NCBI RefSeq assembly: GCF_015627105.1
Contig: NZ_VTDM01000005.1
Coordinates: 53,437 to 117,436, forward strand
DNA length: 64,000 nt
Direction of reading: 5' to 3'
Source of the DNA: Acinetobacter baretiae
GTDB lineage: Bacteria; Pseudomonadota; Gammaproteobacteria; Pseudomonadales; Moraxellaceae
Both the position numbers and the translations under genes were made by a program. Below the pieces are notes generated by a model. That model was not told the DNA's origin, did no database searches, and was given only the letters and a program-made list of their open reading frames with translations. Within the stretch, counting starts at the first letter, position 1; each line of letters begins with the position of its first letter. Shown piece by piece: positions 28,069 to 39,195 of the stretch.

Positions 28069-28848
28069 CTAGCGTGTCCGATGATAAATAGCCATTGCAG
28101 CAGGCAAATTTGCTCTCATTTCTGCAATACGTTGTGTGTTTGAAGGATGCGTAGACAAAAAGCTCATGCCTGAGTCACCTTGTGCTTTATTCATTTTTTC
28201 CCATAAGCTTAATGCCGCTTGTGGATTGTAACCTGCCTTTGCCATAAGTAATAACCCACCATAATCAGCGCGCGTTTCTAAATTTCTTGAGTATGGCAAG
28301 CCCACACCAACTTGACTGCCTAAATCAATGGCCGCGTTACCAAACTGCCCAATATTTTGACCTGCATAACTTTTTCCAATATTAATGGCTAAATTTGTTA
28401 ATGCATCAGCACCTATTTTATTTTTTGCATGTTCTTCCAAAGCATGTGTCATTTCATGCCCCATAATGGCCGCAATTTCATCGTCAGACAAATTCAATCG
28501 ATTCACAATCCCTGTATAAAAAACAACTTTCCCCCCTGGAGCAACATAAGCGTTCAGTGTATCTGATTTAATAACTGCCAATTGCCACTGAAAAGGTTGA
28601 CCTGTTTGATTCAGTTGATTTGCATAAGGCTCCATACGTTGCAATATCGTATAAATTCTTTGGTAAGTACTTGATGATGTATCTAATATGCCTTTTTGTC
28701 TTGCCTCTTGTTGCATTTTAGCGAAGCTCTGTGCAGAGGTGGCATTTAGTGTGGCAGAATCTGCACCTGACATATCTGCAACCGTAGTACACCCTGACAC
28801 CATCAATAGCATTGAAGCACCCAATGCGAAAAAAACCTTATTTTTCAT
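28069..28848 (-). CDS. M48-family metallopeptidase lipoprotein
   Basis: A 259-residue lipoprotein: the lipobox VSGC puts the lipidated Cys at residue 20. The zinc motif is H131-E132-M-T-H135, and the third ligand is probably the Glu of NLETRADYGG. The architecture resembles E. coli LoiP/YcaL, periplasmic proteases that clear misfolded outer-membrane proteins. It is convergent with vfr and has no obvious partner gene. Function as an envelope quality-control protease is inferred from the family. Confidence 0.92.
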   Translation of the reverse strand: MKNKVFFALGASMLLMVSGCTTVADMSGADSATLNATSAQSFAKMQQEARQKGILDTSSSTYQRIYTILQRMEPYANQLNQTGQPFQWQLAVIKSDTLNAYVAPGGKVVFYTGIVNRLNLSDDEIAAIMGHEMTHALEEHAKNKIGADALTNLAINIGKSYAGQNIGQFGNAAIDLGSQVGVGLPYSRNLETRADYGGLLLMAKAGYNPQAALSLWEKMNKAQGDSGMSFLSTHPSNTQRIAEMRANLPAAMAIYHRTR

Positions 28849-29166
28849 GACATATTCCTATGTTATTTTGTCACTTACTTTTTTTATTATATACAACAAT
28901 TAAATCTATTGAACATAGAGGCTATGTAAACCACTTAAGTATCTCGAAAATCAAATCGTGTGACCGTTCAGCTCATTCGTAACACTATAGTGCACTGTAT
29001 TTTCAACCCAATTCCTACTACTTAATCTTTTATTTTAAAATCATTTGCTTATGGTATTTTAATCAAATACTGAAATGATGTAGCCTATACTTTTAGTCAC
29101 TCAGAGCTGTTTTTTTAAGGGAAATCAGTCTATTCGTTCTAGTAGACTGTAAAGGAAAACATTTAT
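28849..29166. other. Gap upstream of the M48 gene
   Basis: About 320 bp without a credible gene. The left part carries the M48 promoter region; the right part leads into the 102-bp inverted-repeat element. Confidence 0.6.
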
Positions 29167-29268
29167 TAGACTTCTTGCGAAAGTTAAAAATAATCAATCG
29201 TAACTTATGGTTTATAAAACATTGCGAAAGAAAATAATAACTGAAATTTCTATTTCACAAGAGGTCTA
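29167..29268. mobile_element. MITE-like element or solo transposon remnant, 102 bp
   Basis: The ends are imperfect inverted repeats: TAGACTTCTTGCGAAA at the left and the reverse complement TAGACCTCTTGTGAAA at the right (14 of 16 identical). An ATT triplet flanks both sides if the outer T/A pair is excluded, a possible 3-bp target duplication. The interior has no gene. Size and ends fit a non-autonomous element mobilised by a DDE transposase; the family cannot be fixed from this copy alone. Confidence 0.6.
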
Positions 29269-29275
29269 TTCATAA

Positions 29276-29306
29276 AAAATAGGAGATCAAATTGATCTCC
29301 TATTTT
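29276..29306 (-). terminator. mqo terminator
   Basis: A perfect 15-bp stem, AAAATAGGAGATCAA/TTGATCTCCTATTTT, with a 1-nt centre (in practice a few-nt loop) 32 bp after the mqo stop, followed by T-rich sequence on the minus strand. Confidence 0.9.
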
Positions 29307-29337
29307 AAAACTTAAAATAATTTTTCTTTCTTACGTA

Positions 29338-30954
29338 TCATTTTGTCGTGTCATTCAATAAATCGACAGGTGTGGTGTAGTTTAATCCTAATACTGCACT
29401 GGTATATAGACGTGTTTCATCAAGCAATTTTGGATTTTTACGTAAATCTTGTTGGTAAGATCGAATGATTTCATGTAATTTTGCATTCCATTCATCTTTA
29501 GTTTTTTCAGGAAATGCCGTTTCTAACAAAGTTAATAACGTATAAGGCGAAGTTGAAGCACCAGGTGATGCACCAAGCAAAGCCGTCATTGATTTATCTT
29601 TAGAGACAAAAATTTCGGTTCCGAATTGAAGTTTTGCAGGCTGACCAGGCTCATGCTTAATAATTTGAACACGCTGCCCGCCTTTACTCAAATGCCAATC
29701 TTCAGGTTTAGCATTCGGATAATATTTTCTCAGTTCATTAAACCGATCTTCATCCGACATCATGACCTGACTCACTAAATATTTGACGAGATCTAGATTT
29801 TCAACACCTATTTTTGTCATTGGTAGTACATTATTTTTATTTGTTGATGCTAAAAGGTCTAATTGAGAACCATTTTTCAAAAATTTATTTGAATATGTCG
29901 CAAACGGTCCAAATAACACATATTTTTTCCCATCAATATAACGTGTATCAATATGAGGAACAGACATTGGGGGTGCACCAAGTTCTGCTCGACCATATAC
30001 TTTGACCGTGTGTTTGGCTGTAATTTCAGAGTGATCTGTAATTAAAAATTCGCCACCCACTGGAAATCCTGCATACTGTTCCGCTTCTGGAAGACCTGTT
30101 TTTTGTAGCATTTTAACCGCTGCGCCACCTGCACCAATAAAAACAAATTTCGCTTTTATACGGCTAAGCTCTCCTGTTTTTAAATTTTTTGATTCAATCG
30201 ACCATGTCTGATCTTCATTTTGACTAATATTGGTCACTTCAGTCGATGTACTCAATTGAAAGTTATTAGATTTTTCTAAATTTTTTATTAATTGTGTCGT
30301 AATTGCACCATAATTAACATCTGAACCAATGTCCATACGTGTTGCTGCAACTTTTTGATGAGGATCACGACCATCCATGACTAATGGTGCCCAAGACCGA
30401 ATGACTGTAGGGTCTTCTGTATAATACATGCCTTTAAACAATGGGTGCGCTGTCATGGCCTCGTAACGTTTTTTTAAGAAGTTTACATTATCTCCCCATA
30501 CAAAAGCGTCATGTCCTACAGGGTTAATGAAGCTTTTAGGGTCATTTAATACTTTATTGTTAACTTGATGCGCCCAGAATTGTTTAGAAATTTCAAATTG
30601 ATTTGCAACATTAATTGCTTTAGAAATATCCATTTTACCATTTTTTTCTTCGGTATAATTCATCTCCATAAAACCAGAGTGGCCTGTTCCTGCATTATTA
30701 AAACCTTGAGAGCTTTCTTGTCCCACTTGATCTAAACGCTCAAACATGCGAATTTTCCAATTCGGCTCAAGTTCTTTAAGATATGTACCGAGTGTTGCAC
30801 TCATAATGCCACCACCGATCAACACGGCATCAAGGGTTGTTTCTTTGATATTTACTTGCATTTTTTTAGATGCAACTGGCCTAAATAAAAACAATATCGC
30901 AAGTACTACACATACAATTAAAGCGATAATTAGATAAAATCCAATTTTCTTCAT
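29338..30954 (-). CDS. mqo: Malate:quinone oxidoreductase
   Basis: Membrane-associated FAD enzyme that oxidises malate to oxaloacetate and passes electrons to quinone, replacing or complementing NAD malate dehydrogenase. The 538-residue protein has the FAD-binding GGGIMSA near residue 45 and the family motifs [31 protein letters not shown] and GASPGAST. A hydrophobic segment at about 5-25 precedes the catalytic part and would anchor it. I use the ATG at 30954 (MKKIGFYL) with AAGGA 8 nt upstream; the frame continues eight codons further without support. Stands alone with its own terminator. Confidence 0.97.
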   Translation of the reverse strand: MKKIGFYLIIALIVCVVLAILFLFRPVASKKMQVNIKETTLDAVLIGGGIMSATLGTYLKELEPNWKIRMFERLDQVGQESSQGFNNAGTGHSGFMEMNYTEEKNGKMDISKAINVANQFEISKQFWAHQVNNKVLNDPKSFINPVGHDAFVWGDNVNFLKKRYEAMTAHPLFKGMYYTEDPTVIRSWAPLVMDGRDPHQKVAATRMDIGSDVNYGAITTQLIKNLEKSNNFQLSTSTEVTNISQNEDQTWSIESKNLKTGELSRIKAKFVFIGAGGAAVKMLQKTGLPEAEQYAGFPVGGEFLITDHSEITAKHTVKVYGRAELGAPPMSVPHIDTRYIDGKKYVLFGPFATYSNKFLKNGSQLDLLASTNKNNVLPMTKIGVENLDLVKYLVSQVMMSDEDRFNELRKYYPNAKPEDWHLSKGGQRVQIIKHEPGQPAKLQFGTEIFVSKDKSMTALLGASPGASTSPYTLLTLLETAFPEKTKDEWNAKLHEIIRSYQQDLRKNPKLLDETRLYTSAVLGLNYTTPVDLLNDTTK

Positions 30955-30978
30955 TCCGTTTATCCTTAAAACACACAA

Positions 30979-31303
30979 TATCTATCCATAGATTAGAGCC
31001 AGCTCTTGCTCATATATCACACTCTCTATGTTCAATAGAAATATGATATAGGCTCTTCAAAAGATCATTCGTTTTATCACTTAAAATCACTTACAGTGAT
31101 GACCACATCGTCTTTTATCAGACTTTAGTATAACCACAGTCATAAAGGTTTTATACATAAAATATTGAATTATTTTTTAAACAACGGTCAAAATTGCATA
31201 AAAAACACTACAAACATCAAGCATTCATTCAACATTTTATAAAAAAAATCAATTGATAATTTATGAATATCTACAACTAGATCACAATAATTAACAAAAT
31301 TAA
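30979..31303. other. Divergent gap between mqo and the magnesium operon
   Basis: A+T-rich, no coding frame. Contains the mqo promoter region on the left and the approach to the magnesium operon promoter on the right. No other structure recognised. Confidence 0.6.
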
Positions 31304-31331
31304 TTTACAATTAAGAAATTATGTATATAAT
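31304..31331 (+). promoter_or_regulatory. Sigma-70 promoter of the magnesium operon
   Basis: TTTACA (31304-31309), 16-bp spacer and a perfect TATAAT (31326-31331). The expected transcript start is about 31337, giving a leader of roughly 275 nt before the first gene. Confidence 0.7.
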
Positions 31332-31332
31332 G

Positions 31333-31613
31333 CGGACAACTTTTTAAAGTGCGGAGACCCTCAGTGGGAAGTTGTTCGAGGTTTAGTGTAATTTACACTG
31401 TTGTATTCATCTTGAAAGCATAACGGCAACTCAGACACTTCGGGTCATGCCATCTTGCAACGAGATGGTATTCAAACAGTCAATCAAATCCTAAATTTGT
31501 TATTGTAGAATCTACAGCATCTATATTTGATAGATATAGCTTCTGTGTATTCATCTAATACGCCTGAATAATACTCGCTTGGGTATGTTCCGCCTCAGCC
31601 TTGGGGAATGGAA
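31333..31613 (+). promoter_or_regulatory. Long structured 5' leader of the magnesium operon
   Basis: Several stems are visible: CGGACAACTT (31333-31342) with AAGTTGTTCG (31369-31378); a TAGTGTA/TACACT self-complementary element near 31384-31400; ATGCCATCT/AGATGGTAT enclosing TGCAACG (about 31447-31471); TGTAGA/TCTACA near 31506-31518; GTATT/AATAC near 31548-31562; and TTCC-CC/GG-GGAA at 31588-31608, whose 3' arm is the ribosome-binding GGGGA. A segment GCGGA near 31351-31355 could pair with TCCGC at 31589-31593 and free that site. It matches no riboswitch class I can recognise. A metal-sensing leader is inference. Confidence 0.55.
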
Positions 31614-32273
31614 ATGTATCACTATTTTTTTACATTATCTTTTTACGCCAGTGTCATTTGTGTTGTACTCATGTCACGCTATACACATGCTTTACCACTT
31701 TACAATACTGATGATGCTCAAATTACCAGTAACAATACTTGCCAACTTGAATTTGGCCAAACCAACAGCAAAACACAGCAACAACTCAGCATTAACCCTG
31801 CATGTAGTCTGCATAATTACGAACTATCTGTACCCATCAATTATGTAGATCGCGACACCTACACAGGACTACAAATCAAACATCCATTTTACAGCTCTGA
31901 ACGTTTTGGTATTGCAGTCAGCTCAGGTTATACCCCCAAACAACATCAAAACGACGCAAATTGGCAATTTAACATTCCTGCTTCGCTTTATATTACCCCA
32001 GAATTTCAAATCGATGCCAATATTGGCTGGTATCACCAATCAAAAAATGCCAACGATATGACGTGGGCCATTGCAGCAACACACGATCTTCCTCACGCAC
32101 AAAAAATTGCGCTTGAATATTACAGCCCCGCTTTAGACCCAAGTCAAATTCAACTTATTTGGGGACTAGAAGTCATTAAAGACCAAACCAATATTTATCT
32201 AGCATACGGCCAAACCCTGAAATCATCGGTTTCTCGATGGATGGGTCTAGGCTTTAGTTGGAACTTTGGCTAA
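31614..32273 (+). CDS. Putative outer-membrane beta-barrel-like protein of the magnesium operon
   Basis: A 219-residue protein I do not recognise by name. A hydrophobic signal (about 5-28, ending near THALP) is followed by alternating polar/hydrophobic strands with aromatic pairs (IKHPFYSS, GYTPK, IGWYHQ, LEYYSP, IYLAYGQ) and a C-terminus GLGFSWNFG ending in aromatic-Gly, as expected of a small barrel or surface protein. The ATG at 31614 has GGGGA at 7-8 nt; the ATG at 31608 is too close to that site. It is the first gene behind the structured leader, ahead of the MgtA and MgtC genes, so a role in magnesium limitation is inferred from position only. Confidence 0.65.
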   Translation: MYHYFFTLSFYASVICVVLMSRYTHALPLYNTDDAQITSNNTCQLEFGQTNSKTQQQLSINPACSLHNYELSVPINYVDRDTYTGLQIKHPFYSSERFGIAVSSGYTPKQHQNDANWQFNIPASLYITPEFQIDANIGWYHQSKNANDMTWAIAATHDLPHAQKIALEYYSPALDPSQIQLIWGLEVIKDQTNIYLAYGQTLKSSVSRWMGLGFSWNFG

Positions 32274-32368
32274 CTTTTAAAACACATATTACATCTTAAA
32301 TATCCACTTTGGTTTTTTAAAACAATAAACCGAAATGGTTCACTATTGCCTAATTTTAGGAGACCCAC

Positions 32369-35131
32369 ATGATACGCAATCTATGGGAACAACTATTTTC
32401 ACGTTTTTTAAAGAAATTTCATCTTACTCGCTATTTTTCTAAAGCAGCATCACTCAAAGAACTACATCAATCAAGTCATGCTCAGCAGATCGGAAAAGAG
32501 CTTACTCAACAGCTAAGTCATGCATCTAGCACACATATCGATCAATTACTGCATGAAAAAAACACCCAACTCCACGGTTTAAATGAAAGTGAAGCTGAAA
32601 TACGCCAACAACGAGATGGTTTAAATGAACTACAGTCTGAGAAGCCACTTACTTGGTGGCAACATCTGTGGTATTGCTATAAAAACCCATTTAATATTTT
32701 ACTAACGATTTTGGCAATTATTTGTGCATCGACAGATGATATGAAAGGTACCATAGTCATTTCAACGATGGTCATCATTTCTACCATTTTACGCTTTTGG
32801 CAAGAATCGAAGTCAAATAAGTCTGCCGAAACGCTCAAATCTATGGTCAGTAACAATGCCACAGTCCTCAGAAATAAAACGGGCAATAAATTTACTCGTA
32901 CAATACCTGAAGAAAGCACAAACGTCCAAATCGTAAACAAAAATGCATTTGATATTCCAACTAAATACTTAGTAAGTGGTGACATTATTAAACTTTCTGC
33001 AGGTGATTTAATTCCAGCAGATTGCCGTATCATTGAGGCCAAAGATCTATTCGTCTCTCAAGCAGCCATGACTGGAGAGTCAATGCCTGTCGAAAAATTT
33101 GCACTGCATCAAAGTACAAATACGAAAAATACCATGGCTTTAGACAATATTGTCTTTATGGGTACTAGTATTGTTTCAGGTACAGCAACAGCCTTGGTGC
33201 TAAGTACAGGTAATAAAACCTATTTTGGTGCGTTAGCACATCGTGTCACCACACAAGATCAAGTCGCAACGTCATTTCAAGTGGGCGTAAATCGAGTCAG
33301 TTGGTTACTTATTCGTTTTATGATGGTCATGACACCGATTGTTTTATTTATTAACGGCTTTACAAAAGGTGATTGGACAGAAGCTGCTCTATTTGCCTTG
33401 TCTGTTGCAGTCGGGCTAACCCCTGAAATGCTTCCGATGATCGTAACTTCGACACTTGCCAAAGGTGCAGTATTTTTATCACGCAAAAAAGTTATTGTAA
33501 AACGACTTGATGCCATTCAAAACTTTGGTGCAATGGATGTACTGTGCACAGATAAAACGGGTACCCTCACCCAAGATAAAATCATACTTTCAAAACATAC
33601 CGATGTAATGGGTAAAGTTTCTGAAAATGTATTATTTTTAGGCTATATCAATAGCTATCATCAAACTGGCTTAAAAAACCTCCTCGATTTAGCCATTTTA
33701 GAACATGCGTCACCCGAAATAAAGATGAATAAATTAAGCTATAACAAGCTAGATGAAATTCCTTTCGATTTTAATCGACGTCGTATGTCGGTTGTTGTTA
33801 AAACACCGAAAAAGCAAGCACGCATCATTACTAAAGGTGCAGTTGAGGAAATGCTCACCATTTGTACTCATGTAGAAATTAATCATGAACGTACTGAATT
33901 AACCGCTGAACTCAAACAAAGTATTTTACAAAATAGTCAAAACTATAATAAAGATGGCTTACGCGTCATTGCGATTGGTTATCGTGACCATGATTTTGAA
34001 CAAGACAAAACCTATGGCACACAAGACGAGCAAAACCTTATATTATCAGGATTTCTAACCTTTTTAGATCCACCAAAAGACAGCTCTGCAAAAGCCATTC
34101 AAGCGCTACATAAATATGGTGTAGAGGTTAAAGTACTCACAGGTGATAACGAATTTGTGACACAAAAAGTGTGCCAAGATATTAATTTACCGCATGAACA
34201 TATTGTGCTTGGTGAAGAAATTGATCAGATGAGCGATGAGGTATTTAAACAAGCCGTCGAAAAGTACAATATTTTTGCAAAGCTCAATCCGATGCATAAA
34301 GAACGCATTGTCATGCAACTAAAAGCAAATAATCATGTGGTGGGTTTTTTAGGTGATGGAATCAATGATGCTGCTGCATTACGCAGTGCCGACATTGGAA
34401 TTTCAGTCGACAGTGCTGTTGATATTGCTAAAGAGTCAGCAGATTTAATTTTGCTCGAAAAAAGCTTGATGGTATTAGAACAAGGTGTCATTGAAGGCCG
34501 TAGAACGTTTGCTAACATTTTAAAATATATCAAAATGACAGCTAGCTCTAACTTTGGCAACGTGTTTTCTGTATTGGTAGCCAGTGCCTTTATTCCATTT
34601 CTACCAATGTTACCTATTCACTTACTGATCCAAAACTTAATTTATGATGTTTCACAAACAGCCGTCCCTTTTGACAATGTAGATGAAGAGATTTTACAAA
34701 AACCTCAACGCTGGGAACCTGAAAGCATTGGGCGTTTTATGATTTTCTTTGGCCCAATCAGTTCGATTTTTGACATTATTACCTTTGTTTTAATGTGGTT
34801 TGTGTTTAAAGCCAATACACCAGAGCATCAAACTCTCTTTCAATCTGGATGGTTTGTGGTCGGACTTTTAACTCAAACACTGATTGTACACATGATTCGT
34901 ACACCTAAAATCCCATTTATACAAAGTCGTGCTGCTTTACCAGTCATGATTATGACCGTCATTGCTGTTAGCATTGGTATATTCTTACCTATGGGTCCAT
35001 TGGCAAATTACTTCCAATTGCAAGCCTTGCCTGTCACATACTTTATATATTTACCTGTTATTTTATTGGCCTACATGGGTTTAACACAGCTCATGAAAGT
35101 TATTTATGTTAAACGCTACGGCTGGCAATAA
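32369..35131 (+). CDS. mgtA: MgtA-type magnesium-translocating P-type ATPase
   Basis: A 920-residue P3B ATPase that imports Mg2+ across the inner membrane. Actuator motif TGES begins at T235, the phosphorylated aspartate is D395 in DKTGTLT, and the hinge GDGINDAAAL begins at G662. Membrane helices lie near 100-150, 310-370 and 720-915. The N-terminal 70 residues are long, charged and Gln/His-rich, as in MgtA. A strong TTTAGGAG precedes the ATG. It follows the barrel-like gene by 95 bp and precedes the MgtC gene by 5 bp, so the three form one operon. Confidence 0.95.
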   Translation: MIRNLWEQLFSRFLKKFHLTRYFSKAASLKELHQSSHAQQIGKELTQQLSHASSTHIDQLLHEKNTQLHGLNESEAEIRQQRDGLNELQSEKPLTWWQHLWYCYKNPFNILLTILAIICASTDDMKGTIVISTMVIISTILRFWQESKSNKSAETLKSMVSNNATVLRNKTGNKFTRTIPEESTNVQIVNKNAFDIPTKYLVSGDIIKLSAGDLIPADCRIIEAKDLFVSQAAMTGESMPVEKFALHQSTNTKNTMALDNIVFMGTSIVSGTATALVLSTGNKTYFGALAHRVTTQDQVATSFQVGVNRVSWLLIRFMMVMTPIVLFINGFTKGDWTEAALFALSVAVGLTPEMLPMIVTSTLAKGAVFLSRKKVIVKRLDAIQNFGAMDVLCTDKTGTLTQDKIILSKHTDVMGKVSENVLFLGYINSYHQTGLKNLLDLAILEHASPEIKMNKLSYNKLDEIPFDFNRRRMSVVVKTPKKQARIITKGAVEEMLTICTHVEINHERTELTAELKQSILQNSQNYNKDGLRVIAIGYRDHDFEQDKTYGTQDEQNLILSGFLTFLDPPKDSSAKAIQALHKYGVEVKVLTGDNEFVTQKVCQDINLPHEHIVLGEEIDQMSDEVFKQAVEKYNIFAKLNPMHKERIVMQLKANNHVVGFLGDGINDAAALRSADIGISVDSAVDIAKESADLILLEKSLMVLEQGVIEGRRTFANILKYIKMTASSNFGNVFSVLVASAFIPFLPMLPIHLLIQNLIYDVSQTAVPFDNVDEEILQKPQRWEPESIGRFMIFFGPISSIFDIITFVLMWFVFKANTPEHQTLFQSGWFVVGLLTQTLIVHMIRTPKIPFIQSRAALPVMIMTVIAVSIGIFLPMGPLANYFQLQALPVTYFIYLPVILLAYMGLTQLMKVIYVKRYGWQ

Positions 35132-35136
35132 ATTAT

Positions 35137-35850
35137 ATGCACAATTTAAACCCAAGCAACCTCAACAACCTTTTAGATACGATCATCAGTTTAGCCACAG
35201 CTTTTGTTTTGGGTGGACTGATTGGTTTTGAAAGACAATATCGTCAACGCACCGCAGGCTTACGTACCAATGTATTGGTTGCCATTGGAGCTGCTGCCTT
35301 TGTAGATACTGCTATGCTTTTGCATGGCAGTGACGGTGCTGTACGTGTCATTGCTTATGTCGTTTCGGGTATTGGTTTTTTAGGTGCAGGTGTGATCATG
35401 CGTGATGGCGGCACCATTCATGGCTTAAATACAGCAGCAACACTGTGGTGTTCTGCTGCAATTGGCGCTGCAGCTGGTGCTGACTTAATTATGGAGGCCT
35501 TTGCCATTACCATTTTCATCTTGGCGGCCAATACATTGCTGCGCCCAATCGTGCGCTTTATGGACCGACGCCCATTAGATGGAGACACTGAACTGGTTAA
35601 TGTGATTTATGTGGTCTGTGATCGATTACAAAGCAAACAGGTGATTGAGCAAATTAACATTGTACTCAAACAATATCACTACCCTGCGAAAGATATTGAA
35701 ATTGAACCATTCGGAGAACATGATGTTGAAATTGAAACAACATTATTATCTACATCTATCGAACAAACAGACATGTTTAAAATTCTAGACATTTTAAACC
35801 AAATGCCTCAAGTGCATTACGCCTATTGGGACAAAAACACCATGAATTAA
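35137..35850 (+). CDS. mgtC: MgtC/SapB-family membrane protein
   Basis: A 237-residue protein: four hydrophobic segments in residues 10-145 with the MgtC signature GGLIGFERQYRQRTAGLRTN, then a C-terminal ACT-like soluble domain (155-235). MgtC in Salmonella supports growth at low Mg2+ and curbs F1Fo-ATPase; it is not itself a transporter. The ATG starts 5 bp after the MgtA stop, so translation is probably coupled. A strong bidirectional terminator follows. Confidence 0.92.
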   Translation: MHNLNPSNLNNLLDTIISLATAFVLGGLIGFERQYRQRTAGLRTNVLVAIGAAAFVDTAMLLHGSDGAVRVIAYVVSGIGFLGAGVIMRDGGTIHGLNTAATLWCSAAIGAAAGADLIMEAFAITIFILAANTLLRPIVRFMDRRPLDGDTELVNVIYVVCDRLQSKQVIEQINIVLKQYHYPAKDIEIEPFGEHDVEIETTLLSTSIEQTDMFKILDILNQMPQVHYAYWDKNTMN

Positions 35851-35882
35851 AAAAAAGCCGCAACATGAGTTGCGGCTTTTTT
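35851..35882. terminator. Bidirectional terminator between mgtC and purA
   Basis: Perfect 13-bp A-run/T-run hairpin AAAAAAGCCGCAA/TTGCGGCTTTTTT with a CATGAG loop, at the stops of two convergent genes. Confidence 0.97.
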
Positions 35883-35895
35883 TAATCTTTAAATC

Positions 35896-37242
<1,347 letters not shown>

Positions 37243-37268
37243 TTAACATTACAAACCAAGTTTAGTCA

Positions 37269-38444
37269 CTAAACTGATTCAATTTTTCTCATCACCCACT
37301 GCCCTTGTTGCAACACCAACTCATGGGTTGCACATGGTACTGAGCTTAAATCATCACTGCCTAGCAACTGCACAACGGCATGGCCTTTTTGGCGTGCGTG
37401 TGCAATTGCATTCATTAAATCTGCATCTAAACCTGCAGGTGCAACCACTGTTTCAATTTGTTTAAATTGACGTGCGCATAACGCATATAAATCACAACTA
37501 AACCCTGTTGCAGGACGAGCACGACCAAAATGCTGACCAATGCCGTCATAACGACCACCTTGAGCCAAAGGTTCTGCACGATTAGGCACATATATTGCGT
37601 ACATGAGTCCCGTATGGTAGTGGTAACTTCGAAGCTCAACGACATCTAAGCCAATAGATAAGCGTGGCCAACGTTGTTGAATTTCAATCACGGTTGTTTT
37701 TAGAACTTGCAAGGCATCATTAAATGCAACATCAGCCAAAATGCCTTGGCTTAAATGTGCTTCTAACGCATTTAAATCACTCGAGTAACGCCCAAGTATA
37801 TAAAAATCTTGCCCACACGGGAGTGTCTTGGTAATTTCTTCTAATTCTGGCAATGCTTTACGCTGATACAAGTCATGTAAAAGACGTTCATTGTCTTGAT
37901 CAAGCTGTGCATATTGCACTAAGCTTTTAAACAAACCCACATGGCCCAAATCTAAATGCGTATGCTGGATCTGAAACGTACCATGTAAAAGCCCTAGCAT
38001 CACATCAATCATTTCGACATCAGCTGCAATGCTTTGGTGACCATACAGTTCAGCGCCCAATTGCAATGGTGTACGAGAAGGACTTGAATTTTGTGGTTTT
38101 GTGTGTAAAACCGTGCCCGAATAACAATAACGAGCAACGCCCTCTACTGGGTGCACATGAGCATCTATTCGTGCCACTTGTGGTGTCATATCGGCACGAA
38201 TGCCCAACAAACGCCCTGACATTTGGTCAATGACTTTAAAGCTCACCAAGTCTAAGTCTTGATTTGCTTCAGATAATGAAGACAGTGATTCGATATACTC
38301 GATAAATGGCGTATAAACCAACTGATAGCCTCGGTGTGCGAGGAAATCGAGTGATTGTCGGCGCAGCGACTCAATAACTTGTGCTTGTTCTGGTAATACA
38401 TCTGCTACCCCATCAGGTAACAGCCATGTCTCTGAAATCGGCAT
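37269..38444 (-). CDS. hisZ: ATP phosphoribosyltransferase regulatory subunit
   Basis: A 391-residue histidyl-tRNA-synthetase paralogue that partners the short HisG for the first step of histidine synthesis. It has class II synthetase features (an RADMTPQVAR motif 2, RYDGIGQHFG near the C-terminal end of the core) but no anticodon-binding domain, and therefore does not charge tRNA. hisG is not in the window. Co-directional with purA. Confidence 0.93.
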   Translation of the reverse strand: MPISETWLLPDGVADVLPEQAQVIESLRRQSLDFLAHRGYQLVYTPFIEYIESLSSLSEANQDLDLVSFKVIDQMSGRLLGIRADMTPQVARIDAHVHPVEGVARYCYSGTVLHTKPQNSSPSRTPLQLGAELYGHQSIAADVEMIDVMLGLLHGTFQIQHTHLDLGHVGLFKSLVQYAQLDQDNERLLHDLYQRKALPELEEITKTLPCGQDFYILGRYSSDLNALEAHLSQGILADVAFNDALQVLKTTVIEIQQRWPRLSIGLDVVELRSYHYHTGLMYAIYVPNRAEPLAQGGRYDGIGQHFGRARPATGFSCDLYALCARQFKQIETVVAPAGLDADLMNAIAHARQKGHAVVQLLGSDDLSSVPCATHELVLQQGQWVMRKIESV

Positions 38445-38592
38445 GTTTCGAACCTAAAATCTGATCAACGTAGAAAAATGATCCACATAAAAAAATCGGG
38501 GCGCACCCGACATACTTAAGTGTAGCATGATAGTTTTGGCCGTGCACCTGTGATTTTTATAAATCCGCCAAATAGCGCACACCTTTTATGCG

Positions 38593-39045
38593 TTAAATAG
38601 GTAACGCTGTACTTTGCTTAATATTTTGCAAAGGAATTTCTGTTTTAATATTCTGTATTGCGGGAATTTTATTTAAATGCTGAATTTGAAACTTACGATA
38701 CGCTTCTAAATCAGCAGTCACAATACGCATAAAAAAATCACAATCGCCAGACATTAACTGACACTCTAAAACTTCTGGTAAATTTTTTACCGCATCAATA
38801 AATTGATTGACCGTATACGCACTTTGCTCTTTTAACCAAATTCGAGCAAACACAGTTAAGCTCAGATCCACTTTTATTGGATCTAATAAAGCCACATAAT
38901 GTTGAATAATCCCTTGATCTTCAAGTTGTTTTACACGGCGTAAGCATGGCGATGCAGACAAACCCACTTTTTGTGCTAACTCGTTATTTGCAAGTCTTCC
39001 TTGCGTTTGTAACTCACGCAGAATTTTTCGATCGATCTGATCCAC
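38593..39045 (-). CDS. Lrp/AsnC-family regulator
   Basis: A 150-residue transcription factor with an N-terminal winged helix (ELAQKVGLSASPCLRRVKQL) and a C-terminal RAM/ACT ligand domain (SGDCDFFMRIV). Length and sequence are those of Lrp-like amino-acid sensors. It is divergent from azlC across 150 bp, so it is probably the local regulator of the branched-chain amino acid exporter. Confidence 0.93.
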   Translation of the reverse strand: MDQIDRKILRELQTQGRLANNELAQKVGLSASPCLRRVKQLEDQGIIQHYVALLDPIKVDLSLTVFARIWLKEQSAYTVNQFIDAVKNLPEVLECQLMSGDCDFFMRIVTADLEAYRKFQIQHLNKIPAIQNIKTEIPLQNIKQSTALPI

Positions 39046-39195
39046 TTAGCCACCATTTAGCATAAAAAATCAATATATGTATTATTATTAATTTTAAATA
39101 CCAATATCAAGTATAAATAAGCTAAATTTAGCGACTAATAGCCCATAACAACGCATAAAATACACAAACTTTCAAATAACCTATCATGACGTGAT

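Noticed and set aside
31333..31613. M-box, yybP-ykoY or mgtA-type leader peptide
   Set aside because: Conserved core sequences of those elements were not found, and no Pro-rich mini-frame with a ribosome site is present; kept as an unclassified leader.
31579..31848. An alternative 89-codon frame overlapping the barrel-like gene start
   Set aside because: It overlaps the better frame, lacks a ribosome site of its own and its sequence shows no coding features.
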